From positions 2,627-66,626 of the forward strand of contig NZ_LMJT01000043.1 in assembly GCF_001429395.1 (NCBI RefSeq): a stretch of DNA of 64,000 nt, given 5' to 3'. Origin of the DNA: Allobosea sp. Root381. Lineage in GTDB: Bacteria; Pseudomonadota; Alphaproteobacteria; Rhizobiales; Beijerinckiaceae. The notes under the pieces are model-generated. The model made no database searches. It was not told the DNA's origin and saw only the letters and a list, made by a program, of their open reading frames with translations. This document shows, one piece after another, positions 16,157-25,345 of this stretch; within the stretch, counting starts at the first letter, position 1, and each line of letters begins with the position of its first letter. Position numbers and translations under genes: made by a program.

Positions 16157-16543
16157 ATGACCGCCGCTCCGACGATCCATGTCTGCACGGTGTGCAGGCG
16201 CGTCCGCGAGGACCTGCCCGACGGCTTCGACCGGCCGGGTGCCGCGCTTGCGGATGCGCTGGCGCAGCGCCTGCGGGATGCCGGCAGCGCGATCACGGTC
16301 GCGACCGCCGAGTGCCTCTCGGTCTGCAAGCGCCCCTGCACCATCGCGCTCGCCGCCGACGGCAAATGGACCTATCTGATCGGCGATCTCGAAACCGAAA
16401 TCCATCTCGACGACATCGTCGGCGCGGCCGAGCTCTATGCGGCCAGCGCCGACGGCATCGTTCCCTGGAGAGAACGACCCGCCTGCTTCCGCAAGGGCGT
16501 GGTCGCACGCGTGCCGCCTCTGCCGGCGCGCCAGCAAGGATGA
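16157..16543 (+). CDS. DUF1636 putative metal-binding protein of the cobalamin operon
   Basis: Protein of 128 residues with a thioredoxin-like-ferredoxin cysteine pattern: HVCTVCRR near the N-terminus and ECLSVCKRPCT in the middle, a four-cysteine arrangement able to hold an Fe-S cluster or another metal. ATG at 16157 is 19 bp after cbtA. Genes of this family sit regularly between cobalt transport and cobW, which suggests a role in delivering or sensing cobalt. No activity has been assigned. Confidence 0.82.
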   Translation: MTAAPTIHVCTVCRRVREDLPDGFDRPGAALADALAQRLRDAGSAITVATAECLSVCKRPCTIALAADGKWTYLIGDLETEIHLDDIVGAAELYAASADGIVPWRERPACFRKGVVARVPPLPARQQG

Positions 16544-16547
16544 CAGC

Positions 16548-17603
16548 ATGAACGCCCCCCAAAACCCGTCGCTGGGCAAGATTCCCTGCACCATCGTCAC
16601 CGGCTTCCTCGGTGCCGGAAAGACGACGCTGGTGCGCCATCTCCTCGAGAACGCCCAGGGCAAGAAGCTCGCCGTGCTCGTCAACGAGTTCGGCGATCTC
16701 GGCTTCGACGGCGAGTTCCTCAAGGGCTGCGGCATCGCCGGCTGCACCGAGGAGGACGTCGTCGAGCTGCCGAACGGCTGCATCTGCTGCACCGTCGCCG
16801 ACGATTTCGTGCCCGCGCTCGAAAAGCTCCTGAACCGCGCCGACCCGCCGGAGCACGTCCTGATCGAGACCTCGGGCCTCGCTTTGCCGAAGCCGCTGGT
16901 CCAGGCCTTCAACTGGCCGGCGATCCGCGCCCGCGTCACGGTCGACGGCGTCATCGCCGTGGTCGACGGGCCGGCGGTCGCCGAGGGCCAGTTCGCCGAC
17001 GATCCGGACGCGCTCGCCGCCCAGCGCGCGCAGGATGCCTCCGTGGAGCATGACAACCCGCTGGAGGAGGTCTTCGAGGACCAGATCCTCTGCGCCGACC
17101 TGATCCTGCTCAACAAGAGCGACCTGATCGACGAAGCCGCCAAGGCACGCGTCAAGGCCGAGATCGCCGGGCACCTGCCCAAGGCGATCAAGATCGTCGA
17201 GACCAGCCATGGCAAGGTCGAGCCGGCGCTGATCGTCGGCCTCGGCGCCGCGGCCGAAGCGGACCTCGCCTCCCGCCCCTCCCATCACGGCGAGGGCGAG
17301 CACGACCACGACCATGACGATTTCGATTCGGTCGCGCTGCCGCTTCCCGCGGGCCTGTCGCCCGACGAGCTTTCGGCCCGCGTCGCGAAGGCCGCCGAGG
17401 CCGCGGGCGTGCTGCGGCTGAAGGGCTTCACCGGCGTCCCAGGCAAGCCGATGCGGCTCGTCGTCCAGGGCGTCGGCCGGCGCGTCAGCCATCATTTCGA
17501 CCGCGCCTGGGCCGAAGGTGAGGCGCGCGACGGCCGGCTCACCGTGATCGGCCTGAAGGGCTTCGACCTGAAGGCGGTGGAGGCTGCGCTCGCCAAGGGC
17601 TGA
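16548..17603 (+). CDS. cobW: CobW, COG0523 GTPase metallochaperone
   Basis: G3E-family P-loop GTPase of 351 residues. The Walker A is IVTGFLGAGKTTLVRHLLE. The metal-binding CxCC is in LPNGCICCTVADDF, preceded by VNEFGDLGFDGEFL. The NKSD guanine-specificity motif is in LILLNKSDLIDE, and a His/Asp-rich loop (HHGEGEHDHDHDD) precedes the C-terminal CobW_C domain. It probably loads or guards Co(II) for the CobN chelatase encoded next. ATG at 16548 is 4 bp after the DUF1636 stop. An extended frame starting at 16437 overlaps DUF1636 and is rejected. Confidence 0.95.
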   Translation: MNAPQNPSLGKIPCTIVTGFLGAGKTTLVRHLLENAQGKKLAVLVNEFGDLGFDGEFLKGCGIAGCTEEDVVELPNGCICCTVADDFVPALEKLLNRADPPEHVLIETSGLALPKPLVQAFNWPAIRARVTVDGVIAVVDGPAVAEGQFADDPDALAAQRAQDASVEHDNPLEEVFEDQILCADLILLNKSDLIDEAAKARVKAEIAGHLPKAIKIVETSHGKVEPALIVGLGAAAEADLASRPSHHGEGEHDHDHDDFDSVALPLPAGLSPDELSARVAKAAEAAGVLRLKGFTGVPGKPMRLVVQGVGRRVSHHFDRAWAEGEARDGRLTVIGLKGFDLKAVEAALAKG

Positions 17604-17629
17604 GGCCGTCTCGGCAGCGGAGGACCGGC

Positions 17630-20600
17630 ATGCATCTTCTCCCGACCAGCGAGGTCAGGCTCGACGACGGCGAAGACGCCGTCGATCTCGGGCTGCCGCC
17701 GGGAGACATGCTCGTCCTGTCCTATGCCGACAGCGATCTCTCGGCGCTGGCGGCGGCGGCGGCCGACAGCGGGATCTCCGTCCGGCTCGCCTCGCTGCGG
17801 CGCCTACGTCACCCGCTCTCGATCGACTTCCTGATCGAGAAGACGGCGGCGAAGAGCCGCTTCGTGCTGATCCGCTGCCTCGGCGGGCTGGATTACTGGC
17901 GCTACGGCATCGAGCAGCTCGGCGCCGCCTGCCGGGCGAGCGGCATCGCGCTCGCCGTGCTGCCCGGCGACGACCGGACCGACGAGCGGCTGGCGGAATA
18001 CGGCACGGTCGATCCAGCCTTCGCGGCGGAACTGCTCGGCTATTTCCATGCCGGCGGCGGCGCGGAGAACATGCGGCGGCTGCTGGGACGGATTGCGGGA
18101 CATTGTGAAGGCAAACTTCCGTCATCCGCGTCACGAGACTCGATCAAGGCCGAGAAACGCGCCTCGCTGCAGGCGAAAGCGCGCGATCTCGCCCCGCTCG
18201 AGCTGCCACCGCTCTTCGCGCTCGGCGCCGACGCCACTCCCATCGACTGGCGCGCGGCGCTCGCTGTCCTGCCCACCGACAGGCCACTCGTCCCAATCCT
18301 GGTCTACCGCTCGGCCGTCAGCGCCGGAGACACTGCGATGGGCGAGGCGCTCGCAACCGCGCTGGCGGCGCGCGGCCATGCCCCACTGATCCTCGCCCTG
18401 ACCAGCCTGAAGGACCCGGCCGTGACGGCCGAACTCGCGGCGCTGGTCGCGACGCACCGGCCGGCCGTGATCGTCACCACCACCGCCTTCTCGGCGCGCG
18501 AGGGCGCCGATTTCGTGCTGGACGCCGCCGATAGCCCGGTGCTCCAGGCGATGCCGGTCGGCAGCGCCCGCGAGGCCTGGGCCGCATCGCCCCGCGGGCT
18601 CTCGGCCGCCGACCTCGCCATGCAGGTCGCGCTGCCGGAATTCGACGGGCGGCTGGGGGCCGTTCCCGTCGCCTTCAAGGCGGAGGTCGTCGATACCGCA
18701 ACCGGCTTCGGCATCCGCCGGCTCGTGCCGGATGCGGAGGGCATCGCCGCGCTGGCCGATCTCGCCACCGGCTGGATCGCGCTCGCCGCGAAGCCGGTGG
18801 CGGAGCGGCGGCTGGCGCTGGTGATGTCGGACTATCCGGCGCGCGGCGGGCGGGCCGGCTTTGCCGTCGGCCTGGACACGCCAGCGAGCGTTGAGACGAT
18901 CCGGAAGCTGCTGGCGGAGGCGGGATATGACTTGGCTGGTCAGGCATCGGAAGCGCCGACCTGTCCCCTTCCCCCCGCTTGCGGTGGGGAAGGGCTAGGG
19001 ATGGGGGGGCGGAAAGCCGAGCAGGCTACTTCTTCGACGGCGCGCCGAGCGGCACTGCCCCCCACCCTAACCCTCCCCACCGCAAGCGGGGGGAGGGAAA
19101 CGGCCTGCAAGACGGGCACGGCAACTTTCGATGCCGCATCCTCCAACCTTTTGATGCAGGCCCTCACCGCCGGCCCCGCCGACTTCGCCCTGCCGCTGGC
19201 CGCCTATCGCGCCTGGCTCGCGACCATCCCGGCGGAGGCCCGCGAGACCCTGCTCGCCGCCCATGGCGCACCCGAAGCCGACCCCGCCTGCCGGGACGGC
19301 GCCTTCCGCTTCCGCGCCGTCCGCGACGGCAAGCTCACCATCGCCCTGCAGCCGGCGCGCGATGCGACGCCCGACCGCAAGGCGCGCTATCACGATCCCG
19401 ACGCGCCGCCGGGTCACGCCTATCTCGCCTTCTACCTCGCGCTGCGCGAGACCGCCGGGATCGACGCGCTGATCCATCTCGGTACACATGGCACGACGGA
19501 GTGGCTGCCGGGCAAGGCGGTGGCGCTGTCCTCCGCCTGCTGGCCGCGGCTCGTCACGCAGGGGCTGCCGGTCGTCTACCCCTATGTCGTGGACGATCCC
19601 GGCGAGGCCGCGCCCGCCAAGCGACGGCTCTCGGCGATCACGCTCGGCCATCTGCCGCCGCCTCTGGCCGAGGCAGAAGCCTCGGGCGAAGTCGCTCTGC
19701 TGCGCGATCTCGTCGAGGAGTTCTCGCAGGCGCAGGTGCTCGATCCGCGCCGCGCCGACATCGTCGCCCGCGAGATCCGCTCGCGCGCCGAGGCGAGCGG
19801 GCTCGCCGCGACCTGCGGCGTCACCGCCGACCAGCCGATGAGCGAGGCGCTGACGCGGCTCGACGCGCATCTCTGCGACATCGCCGAATTGCCCTTCCGC
19901 GACGGGCTGCATGTGTTCGGGCGCTCGGAACTCGATCCCGCCTCGGCGCAGGCCGAGCGCGAAGGGCTGCTGCGGGCGCTGGACGGGCGCTTCGTGCCGC
20001 CGGGCCCGGCCGGCTCGCCGCATCGCGGCCGGCCGGACGTGCTGCCGACCGGGCGCAACCTCTCGACGCTCGATCCGCGCGCCATCCCGACCCGGGCGGC
20101 GGCGCGGCTGGGTGCGCTGGCGGCGCAGGCCGTCGTGGCGCGCCATCTGCAGGAGCATGGCGAGGCGCCGCGGCGGATCGTGATGGATCTCTGGGCCTCG
20201 CCGACCTTGCGCTCGGGCGGGGAAGACATCGCGCATGCGCTGGCCCTGATGGGAGCCGAGCCGCTCTGGGACCACGCCTCGACGCGGGTGACGGGCTTCT
20301 CGATCATCCCGCAGCCGAAACTCGCCCAGGCGCGGGCCGACGTCACGATGCGCATCTCGGGGGCCTTCCGCGACACCTTCCCGCAGCAGGTCGCGCTGCT
20401 CGATGCGGCCGCGCGCGCCGTCGCGGCGCTCGATGAGCCCGACGACTGGAACGAGCCCGCCGCGGCCCGGCGCCGCGGCGAGGCGGGCGCCCGCGTCTTC
20501 GGCCCCGCGCCAGGCCGCTATGGCGCGGCGATGGCCGACCGCGCCCTCGACGGCGCCTGGACGGCGCGGGACGAGCTGGGTAGCGCCTATCTCGCCGCCT

Positions 20601-21196
20601 CCAGCCATGCCTATGGCGGGGCGGATGGCAGCGGCAGCGCCGATGACGGGTTCGAGGCACGCATCCGCACGGCGGAGGCTTTCGTCCATGTCAGCGACAC
20701 GGCCGGGCGCGACATCCTGGAGGCGTCGAGCGCCGCCGACGTCATCGGCGGGCTGGCGGCGGCGGCTCAGGCGCTGGGCGCCGATCCGGCGCTCTACAGC
20801 CTCGACACCTCCGATCCCGAGGCGCCGAAACCGCGCACGCTCGCGGAGGACATCGCCCGCATCGTCCATGGCCGGCTGACGCATCCGCGCTGGATCAGCT
20901 CCCATCTCGCCCATGGCTGGCGCGGCGCAGCCGAACTCGCGGAAGCGCTCGACACGCTCTTCGTCTTCGCGGCCAGCACGGATGCGGTTCCGGCCGGCCA
21001 TTTCGACGCGGTCTTCCAGGCCTGGTGCGCCGATCCGAAGATCTGGTCCGCGATCGAAGCCGCCAATGCGCCGGCCGCGGCCTCGATCCGGGCGCGGCTG
21101 GCCGAGGCGGCGCGGCGCGGATTCTGGACCAGCCGGCGCAATTCGGTCGGGGCGTTTCTGGCCGGTGAGCCTCCTGCAAGCGAGGCTGCCGAATGA
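17630..21196 (+). CDS. cobN: Cobaltochelatase large subunit CobN
   Basis: Subunit of the ATP-dependent aerobic cobaltochelatase (CobN-CobS-CobT) that inserts Co(II) into hydrogenobyrinic acid a,c-diamide. It has 1188 residues. CobN signatures include LIRCLGGLDYWRYGIEQL, then LIHLGTHGTTEWLPGK with the conserved HGTTEWLPGK, VYPYVVDDPGEAAPAKRRL, and a C-terminal HPRWISSHLAHGWRG. Roughly residues 446-490 are a low-complexity segment (CPLPPACGGEGLGMGG to LPPTLTLPTASGGRE), encoded by a palindromic insertion (separate entry). The start has GGAGG at good spacing. cobS and cobT are not in the window. Confidence 0.96.
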   Translation: MHLLPTSEVRLDDGEDAVDLGLPPGDMLVLSYADSDLSALAAAAADSGISVRLASLRRLRHPLSIDFLIEKTAAKSRFVLIRCLGGLDYWRYGIEQLGAACRASGIALAVLPGDDRTDERLAEYGTVDPAFAAELLGYFHAGGGAENMRRLLGRIAGHCEGKLPSSASRDSIKAEKRASLQAKARDLAPLELPPLFALGADATPIDWRAALAVLPTDRPLVPILVYRSAVSAGDTAMGEALATALAARGHAPLILALTSLKDPAVTAELAALVATHRPAVIVTTTAFSAREGADFVLDAADSPVLQAMPVGSAREAWAASPRGLSAADLAMQVALPEFDGRLGAVPVAFKAEVVDTATGFGIRRLVPDAEGIAALADLATGWIALAAKPVAERRLALVMSDYPARGGRAGFAVGLDTPASVETIRKLLAEAGYDLAGQASEAPTCPLPPACGGEGLGMGGRKAEQATSSTARRAALPPTLTLPTASGGRETACKTGTATFDAASSNLLMQALTAGPADFALPLAAYRAWLATIPAEARETLLAAHGAPEADPACRDGAFRFRAVRDGKLTIALQPARDATPDRKARYHDPDAPPGHAYLAFYLALRETAGIDALIHLGTHGTTEWLPGKAVALSSACWPRLVTQGLPVVYPYVVDDPGEAAPAKRRLSAITLGHLPPPLAEAEASGEVALLRDLVEEFSQAQVLDPRRADIVAREIRSRAEASGLAATCGVTADQPMSEALTRLDAHLCDIAELPFRDGLHVFGRSELDPASAQAEREGLLRALDGRFVPPGPAGSPHRGRPDVLPTGRNLSTLDPRAIPTRAAARLGALAAQAVVARHLQEHGEAPRRIVMDLWASPTLRSGGEDIAHALALMGAEPLWDHASTRVTGFSIIPQPKLAQARADVTMRISGAFRDTFPQQVALLDAAARAVAALDEPDDWNEPAAARRRGEAGARVFGPAPGRYGAAMADRALDGAWTARDELGSAYLAASSHAYGGADGSGSADDGFEARIRTAEAFVHVSDTAGRDILEASSAADVIGGLAAAAQALGADPALYSLDTSDPEAPKPRTLAEDIARIVHGRLTHPRWISSHLAHGWRGAAELAEALDTLFVFAASTDAVPAGHFDAVFQAWCADPKIWSAIEAANAPAAASIRARLAEAARRGFWTSRRNSVGAFLAGEPPASEAAE
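18966..19098. repeat. Palindromic repeat inserted in frame within cobN
   Basis: The left arm, from about 18966 to 19009 (CCCCTTCCCCCCGCTTGCGG and on), and the right arm, about 19058-19098, are near-perfect reverse complements over about 40 bp with a few mismatches, separated by about 50 bp. The core CCGCTTGCGG reads in the left arm and CCGCAAGCGG in the right. The reading frame stays open through it and adds about 45-50 residues of Pro/Gly/Thr-rich sequence. It falls in a variable linker of CobN, between AEAGYDLAG and LMQALTAGPADF. Confidence 0.85.
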
Positions 21197-22467
21197 ACGC
21201 GCCCTCGCCCGAGACGCTGCGACGCGGCTGGTGCCCGAGCACGCTGAAGCCGATGGAGACCGGCGATGGCTGGCTGGTGCGGCTGCATCCGCCGGGCGCG
21301 CGGCTGACGCCCGCCGAACTGCGCCGGATCGCGGCGCTGGCACGCCAATATGGCAACGGGCTGATCGAGATCTCGGCGCGCGGCAACATGCAGTTGCGTG
21401 GCGTCACGGCCGAAAGCCATCCCCGTCTCGTCGCGACGCTGCTGGCCGAGCGCCTGGTCGACGAGCATGACGGCGCCGGGCCGCAGCGCCTGACCCTGAC
21501 CTCGCCGCTGGCGGGCGCTGGCATCGCCCTCGCCGCCGAGATCGAGGCGCGGGCGCGAGACATCACCGGGCTGCCGGCGAAGTTGTCCGTGGTCGTCGAC
21601 GATGGCGGGGCGCAATCGCTCGATGCCTTCGCCGGCGATCTGCGCGTCGTCGGGATCGCGCCGGGCATTGCCGCGATCGGACTGGCGGACCGCGTCTGGC
21701 TCGGGCCGGTGGACGAGGGGCAAGCCGGCGAGGCCGTCGCGACCATGCTCGCCCGCTTCGCCGCCCTGCGGGCTCAAGCGCCGGACGCGATCCGCCGCCT
21801 GCGCGACCTGCCGCCGGGGGCCCTGCCGACGCTGTCCGACCTTCCGGCCGCGCCTGCCCCGCCGGAGCGCCCGGCGCCGCGGCGGGCCGGGCTGTTTCCG
21901 CTCGGTTCCGACGGCTTCGCCGCGCTCGTCGGCCTGCCCTTCGGACGCGCGGATGCTGCGACGCTGGACCGACTCGCCACAGCGGCCGAGGCGCAAGGCT
22001 GCAGCAAAATCCGCCTCTCGCCCTGGCGTGGCATCGCCTTTCGCGGCTTGGCCGAGGCGGATGCCGAGGCGCTGCTCGGTTTCGCCGCCTGCGAGCTCGG
22101 CCTCATCGTCCGCGACGACGATCCGCGCCTTTCGGTACAGGCCTGTGCCGGGGCTCCCGCCTGCCTGCGGGCGGAGACCGCCGCGATGGCCGATGCGGCG
22201 CGGCTGGCGCAGGAGATCGCGCCTCTGCTCGCCGCCGGGCTGACCTTGCACGTCTCGGGATGCGTCAAATCCTGCGCGCAGCCGGGCGCCGCGGACCTTA
22301 CCCTGGTCGGGCGGGCCGGCCGCTATGGCGTGGTGATCGCGGGGACGGCGCGGGACCATGCGCTGGCCGAGCTTGACCTTTCCGCGATCCTGGCGCGTTT
22401 GCAGCCCGGACAGGAGATTCACGCCCGCCTGCCGATGGCAGGCCGGCTCGCAGGACGACGCGCTTGA
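21193..22467 (+). CDS. cobG: Precorrin-3B synthase
   Basis: CobG, an Fe-S enzyme of the sulfite/nitrite reductase fold. It uses O2 to make precorrin-3B, the marker step of the aerobic pathway. The 424 residues start RRGWCPSTLKPMETGDGWLV. Two repeats are visible, with LIEISARGNMQLRG in the first and KIRLSPWRGIAFRGL in the second. Cluster ligands lie in CAGAPACLRAETA and HVSGCVKSCAQPG. It overlaps the cobN stop by 4 bp (ATGA) and the TTG start of cobH. Confidence 0.95.
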   Translation: MNAPSPETLRRGWCPSTLKPMETGDGWLVRLHPPGARLTPAELRRIAALARQYGNGLIEISARGNMQLRGVTAESHPRLVATLLAERLVDEHDGAGPQRLTLTSPLAGAGIALAAEIEARARDITGLPAKLSVVVDDGGAQSLDAFAGDLRVVGIAPGIAAIGLADRVWLGPVDEGQAGEAVATMLARFAALRAQAPDAIRRLRDLPPGALPTLSDLPAAPAPPERPAPRRAGLFPLGSDGFAALVGLPFGRADAATLDRLATAAEAQGCSKIRLSPWRGIAFRGLAEADAEALLGFAACELGLIVRDDDPRLSVQACAGAPACLRAETAAMADAARLAQEIAPLLAAGLTLHVSGCVKSCAQPGAADLTLVGRAGRYGVVIAGTARDHALAELDLSAILARLQPGQEIHARLPMAGRLAGRRA

Positions 22468-23096
22468 AGACGCATTACGACTACATCCAGGATGGGGCTG
22501 CGATCTACGAGCGCTCCTTCGCCATCATCCGCTCCGAGGCCGACCTCTCGCGCTTCTCGGGCCGGGCGGCGCATGTCGTCGTGCGGATGATCCATGCCTG
22601 CGGCATGACCGACCTGCCGGCCGATGTGGAGATGTCGCCGGATTTCGCCGCGGCCGCCGAAGCCGCTCTGAAGGGCGGCGCTCCCATCCTCTGCGACGCC
22701 AAGATGGTGGCGAACGGCGTGACGCCGGCGCGGCTGCCCGCCGGCAACCGCGTGATCTGCACGCTCGACGATCCGGCGACGCCCGGCCTCGCCAAGGAAC
22801 TCGGCACGACGCGCTCGGCCGCCGCGATGGAGCTGTGGCGGCCGCATCTGGCAGGCGCGCTGGTCGTGATCGGCAATGCGCCGACCTCGCTGTTTCGCCT
22901 GCTGGAGATGCTCGATGCCGGCGCGCCGAAGCCGGCCGCCGTGATCGGCATCCCCGTCGGCTTCATCGGCGCGGCGGAATCGAAGCAGGCGCTGGCGCAG
23001 GACGGGCGCGTACCCTTCCTCGTGGTGCATGGCCGGCGCGGCGGCTCGGCTATGGCGGCGGCCGCCGTCAACGCGCTGGCGCAAGAGAAGGAGTGA
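22464..23096 (+). CDS. cobH: Precorrin-8X methylmutase
   Basis: CobH/CbiC of 210 residues, which moves a methyl group from C11 to C12 to give hydrogenobyrinic acid. The catalytic His is in VVRMIHACGMTDLPAD. Conserved blocks follow: ILCDAKMVANGVTPARLP, TRSAAAMELW, VVIGNAPTSLFRLLEML and VIGIPVGFIGAAESK. The only start fitting the family N-terminus (KTHYDYIQDGAAIYERSF) is TTG at 22464, overlapping the cobG stop as TTGA. This points to translational coupling. Confidence 0.95.
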   Translation: MKTHYDYIQDGAAIYERSFAIIRSEADLSRFSGRAAHVVVRMIHACGMTDLPADVEMSPDFAAAAEAALKGGAPILCDAKMVANGVTPARLPAGNRVICTLDDPATPGLAKELGTTRSAAAMELWRPHLAGALVVIGNAPTSLFRLLEMLDAGAPKPAAVIGIPVGFIGAAESKQALAQDGRVPFLVVHGRRGGSAMAAAAVNALAQEKE

Positions 23097-23100
23097 GCCG

Positions 23101-23850
23101 GTGAAGATCGAACCGGCTAACGGAAAAACCCTGCTGTTCGGTGTCGGCCTCGGGCCGGGCGACCCGGACTACATGACCGTCCGCGCCCGCGACATCATCG
23201 TCACGGCCGACCGGCTGGTGCATTTCTGCAAGCGCGGCCGGCGCGGCAATGCCCGCGTCACCGCCGATGCCATCGTCGCGCCCGACGCCGCCCGCGAGAT
23301 CGAGCTCGCCTTCCCGGTGACGATCGAGGTGCCGGTCGAGGACGAGGGCTATAGCGGGCCGATCAGCACCTTCTACGACGAATCCGCCGCGCTGCTCGCG
23401 GCTGAGATGGAGGCAGGGCGGACCATCGCGGTGCTCTGTGACGGCGACCCGTTCTTCTACGGCTCGTTCATGCATCTGTGGCGCCGCCTCGCACACCGCT
23501 TCCCGACCGAAGTCGTGCCCGGCGTCACCGGCATGGCAGGCGCCTGGACGCGGGCGCAGGCGCCGATCACCTGGGGCGACGACATCATGACCGTGCTGCC
23601 CGGCACCCTGCCGGAAGCCGAGCTCGCCCGGCGCCTCGCCGACACCGACGCTGCGGTGATCATGAAGCTCGGCCGCAACCTGCCGAAGGTGCGCCGCGCA
23701 CTTGAGGCTGCGGGGCTGATCGACCGCGCCATCTATGTCGAGCGCGCTACCATGGCAGAGCAGGTCGTGGCCCGGCTCGGCGACAAGGGCGACGACGAGG
23801 CGCCGTATTTCTCCATGGTGCTGGTTCCCGGCGAAGGGCGCAGGCTGTGA
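23101..23850 (+). CDS. cobI: Precorrin-2 C20-methyltransferase
   Basis: SAM-dependent tetrapyrrole methylase of 249 residues that methylates precorrin-2 at C20. It opens with LFGVGLGPGDPDYMTVRA (glycine-rich SAM site) and has VLCDGDPFFYGSFMHLW and VVPGVTGMAGAWTRAQAPI, which distinguish CobI from the sister methylases. I start at GTG 23101, 4 bp after cobH; the open frame reaches back to 23029 but that part lies inside cobH. It overlaps cobJ by 4 bp (GTGA). Confidence 0.94.
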   Translation: MKIEPANGKTLLFGVGLGPGDPDYMTVRARDIIVTADRLVHFCKRGRRGNARVTADAIVAPDAAREIELAFPVTIEVPVEDEGYSGPISTFYDESAALLAAEMEAGRTIAVLCDGDPFFYGSFMHLWRRLAHRFPTEVVPGVTGMAGAWTRAQAPITWGDDIMTVLPGTLPEAELARRLADTDAAVIMKLGRNLPKVRRALEAAGLIDRAIYVERATMAEQVVARLGDKGDDEAPYFSMVLVPGEGRRL

Positions 23851-24638
23851 GCGGCTCCCTGACCATCGTGGGTCTGGGCCCCGGCGAGGCGCATTGGCTG
23901 ACGCCGGCAGCGCAGGCCGCGCTCGACGCCGCGAGCGACCTGGTCGGCTACGGGCCCTATCTCGACCGCATCCCGGCGCGTGAGGGTCAGACCAAGCACG
24001 CCTCCGACAATCGCGTCGAAATCGACCGGGCCGGCCATGCGCTGCGGCTGGCGGCCGAGGGGCGCAATGTCGCGGTCGTCTCCGGTGGCGATCCCGGCGT
24101 CTTCGCGATGGCGGCCGCCGTGTTCGAGGCGCTGGAGGCAGGCGATCCGGCCTGGCTTTCGCTGCCGATCACGGTCGAGCCCGGCATCACCGCGATGCTC
24201 GCCTCCGCCGCCAAGGCCGGCGCGCCGCTCGGCGGCGATTTCTGCGCGATCTCGCTCTCGGACAACCTCAAGCCCTGGGATGTCGTGACGGCGCGGCTGG
24301 AGGCGGTGCTGCGGGCCGATTTCGTGATCTGCCTCTACAACCCGATCTCGAAGGCGCGGCCCTGGCAGCTCGGCGAAGCGCTCTCGCTTGCCGCCCGGAT
24401 CAGGCCGCCCGATACGCCGGTGATCTTCGCGCGCGCCGTCGGACGAGCCGACGAGACTCTGCGCATCCTGACGCTGGCCGAGGCGGTCGTGGCAGCCTCC
24501 ACGGCCGACATGGCGACGCTGGTAACCATCGGCGCCACGAGCACGCGGTTGATCACGCGGCCGGGCGACCGGCCTTATGTCTACACGCCCCGTTCGGTGA
24601 CGAAGAGCCCCTGCGCCACCAGCCAGGGCAGGACCTGA
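23847..24638 (+). CDS. cobJ: Precorrin-3B C17-methyltransferase
   Basis: Ring-contracting methylase of 263 residues. It has LTIVGLGPGEAHWLTPAA at the start, VGYGPYLDRI, VAVVSGGDPGVFAMAAAVFE, ISLSDNLKPWDVVTARLEA and ICLYNPISKARPWQL, all CobJ/CbiH hallmarks. The start is GTG overlapping the cobI stop (GTGA). The last 58 bp overlap the 3' end of the antisense gene cobK, so the two coding regions converge on each other. Confidence 0.95.
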   Translation: MSGSLTIVGLGPGEAHWLTPAAQAALDAASDLVGYGPYLDRIPAREGQTKHASDNRVEIDRAGHALRLAAEGRNVAVVSGGDPGVFAMAAAVFEALEAGDPAWLSLPITVEPGITAMLASAAKAGAPLGGDFCAISLSDNLKPWDVVTARLEAVLRADFVICLYNPISKARPWQLGEALSLAARIRPPDTPVIFARAVGRADETLRILTLAEAVVAASTADMATLVTIGATSTRLITRPGDRPYVYTPRSVTKSPCATSQGRT

Positions 24639-25345
24639 TCGACATGGGCGACGGTCTCGACATCGGGCTTGGGCGGGCGCTCGACCATGATCACCGGCAG
24701 GCCGAGGCGACGGGCCGCAACGAGCTTGGCGGCCGTGCCGTCGCCGCCCGAATTCTTGCTGACGACGACCTCGATGCCCTCGCTGCGCAGCAGCGCCTCC
24801 TCGTCGTCGACATGGAAGGGCCCGCGCTGCTGGATGACCTTGACATGGGGCACGGGCAGGCGGTTGCCGATCGGCTCGATGGCGCGGACCAGATAGTGGT
24901 GGTGCGGCGCATCGGCGAAGACCGGCAGCTCGAGCCGGCCGATGGTCAGGAAGACATGGCGCGGCTTAGGCCCCAGCGCCCGGGCCGCCTCCTCGAGATC
25001 GGGCACTTCCTCCCAGCGATCGCCGGGCTGCGGCTGCCAGGGCTCGCGCCGGATCGCGAGCAGCGGCACGTTCTCGGCCTTGCAGGCATGCTCGGCATTG
25101 AACGGCATGATCGCGGCAAAGGGATGTGTGGCATCGACCACCGCGGTGACGCCCTCCTCACGCAGATATTGCCGCAGGCCTTCGATGCCACCGAAACCGC
25201 CGACGCGGACCGGCAGGTTCGACGGGCGGGGGTCGACGGTGTGTCCGGCGAGCGAGATAATGGCGCGAATTTCCGGAGCCTGTTCAGCGAGATGCTGATC
25301 GAGCGCTGCCGCTTCACTGGTTCCACCAAGAATGAGCACGGTCAT
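24581..25345 (-). CDS. cobK: Precorrin-6A reductase
   Basis: NADPH-dependent reductase of 254 residues: MTVLILGGTSEAAALDQHLA, then VVDATHPFAAIMPFNAEHAC with the diagnostic DATHPFA, HVFLTIGRLELPVF and VVSKNSGGDGTAAKLVAARR. It is the only gene on the minus strand inside the 14-kb corrin operon. It overlaps cobJ's end by 58 bp, and its ATG lies on top of the cobL start. I choose 25345; an upstream frame to 25414 lies within cobL. A promoter for cobK must lie inside cobL. Confidence 0.95.
   Translation of the reverse strand: MTVLILGGTSEAAALDQHLAEQAPEIRAIISLAGHTVDPRPSNLPVRVGGFGGIEGLRQYLREEGVTAVVDATHPFAAIMPFNAEHACKAENVPLLAIRREPWQPQPGDRWEEVPDLEEAARALGPKPRHVFLTIGRLELPVFADAPHHHYLVRAIEPIGNRLPVPHVKVIQQRGPFHVDDEEALLRSEGIEVVVSKNSGGDGTAAKLVAARRLGLPVIMVERPPKPDVETVAHVDQVLPWLVAQGLFVTERGV

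Noticed and set aside
19067..21343. Minus-strand frame of 758 codons opposite cobN
   Set aside because: Arg/Gly/Ala-rich shadow of CobN; no ribosome site and no recognisable family.
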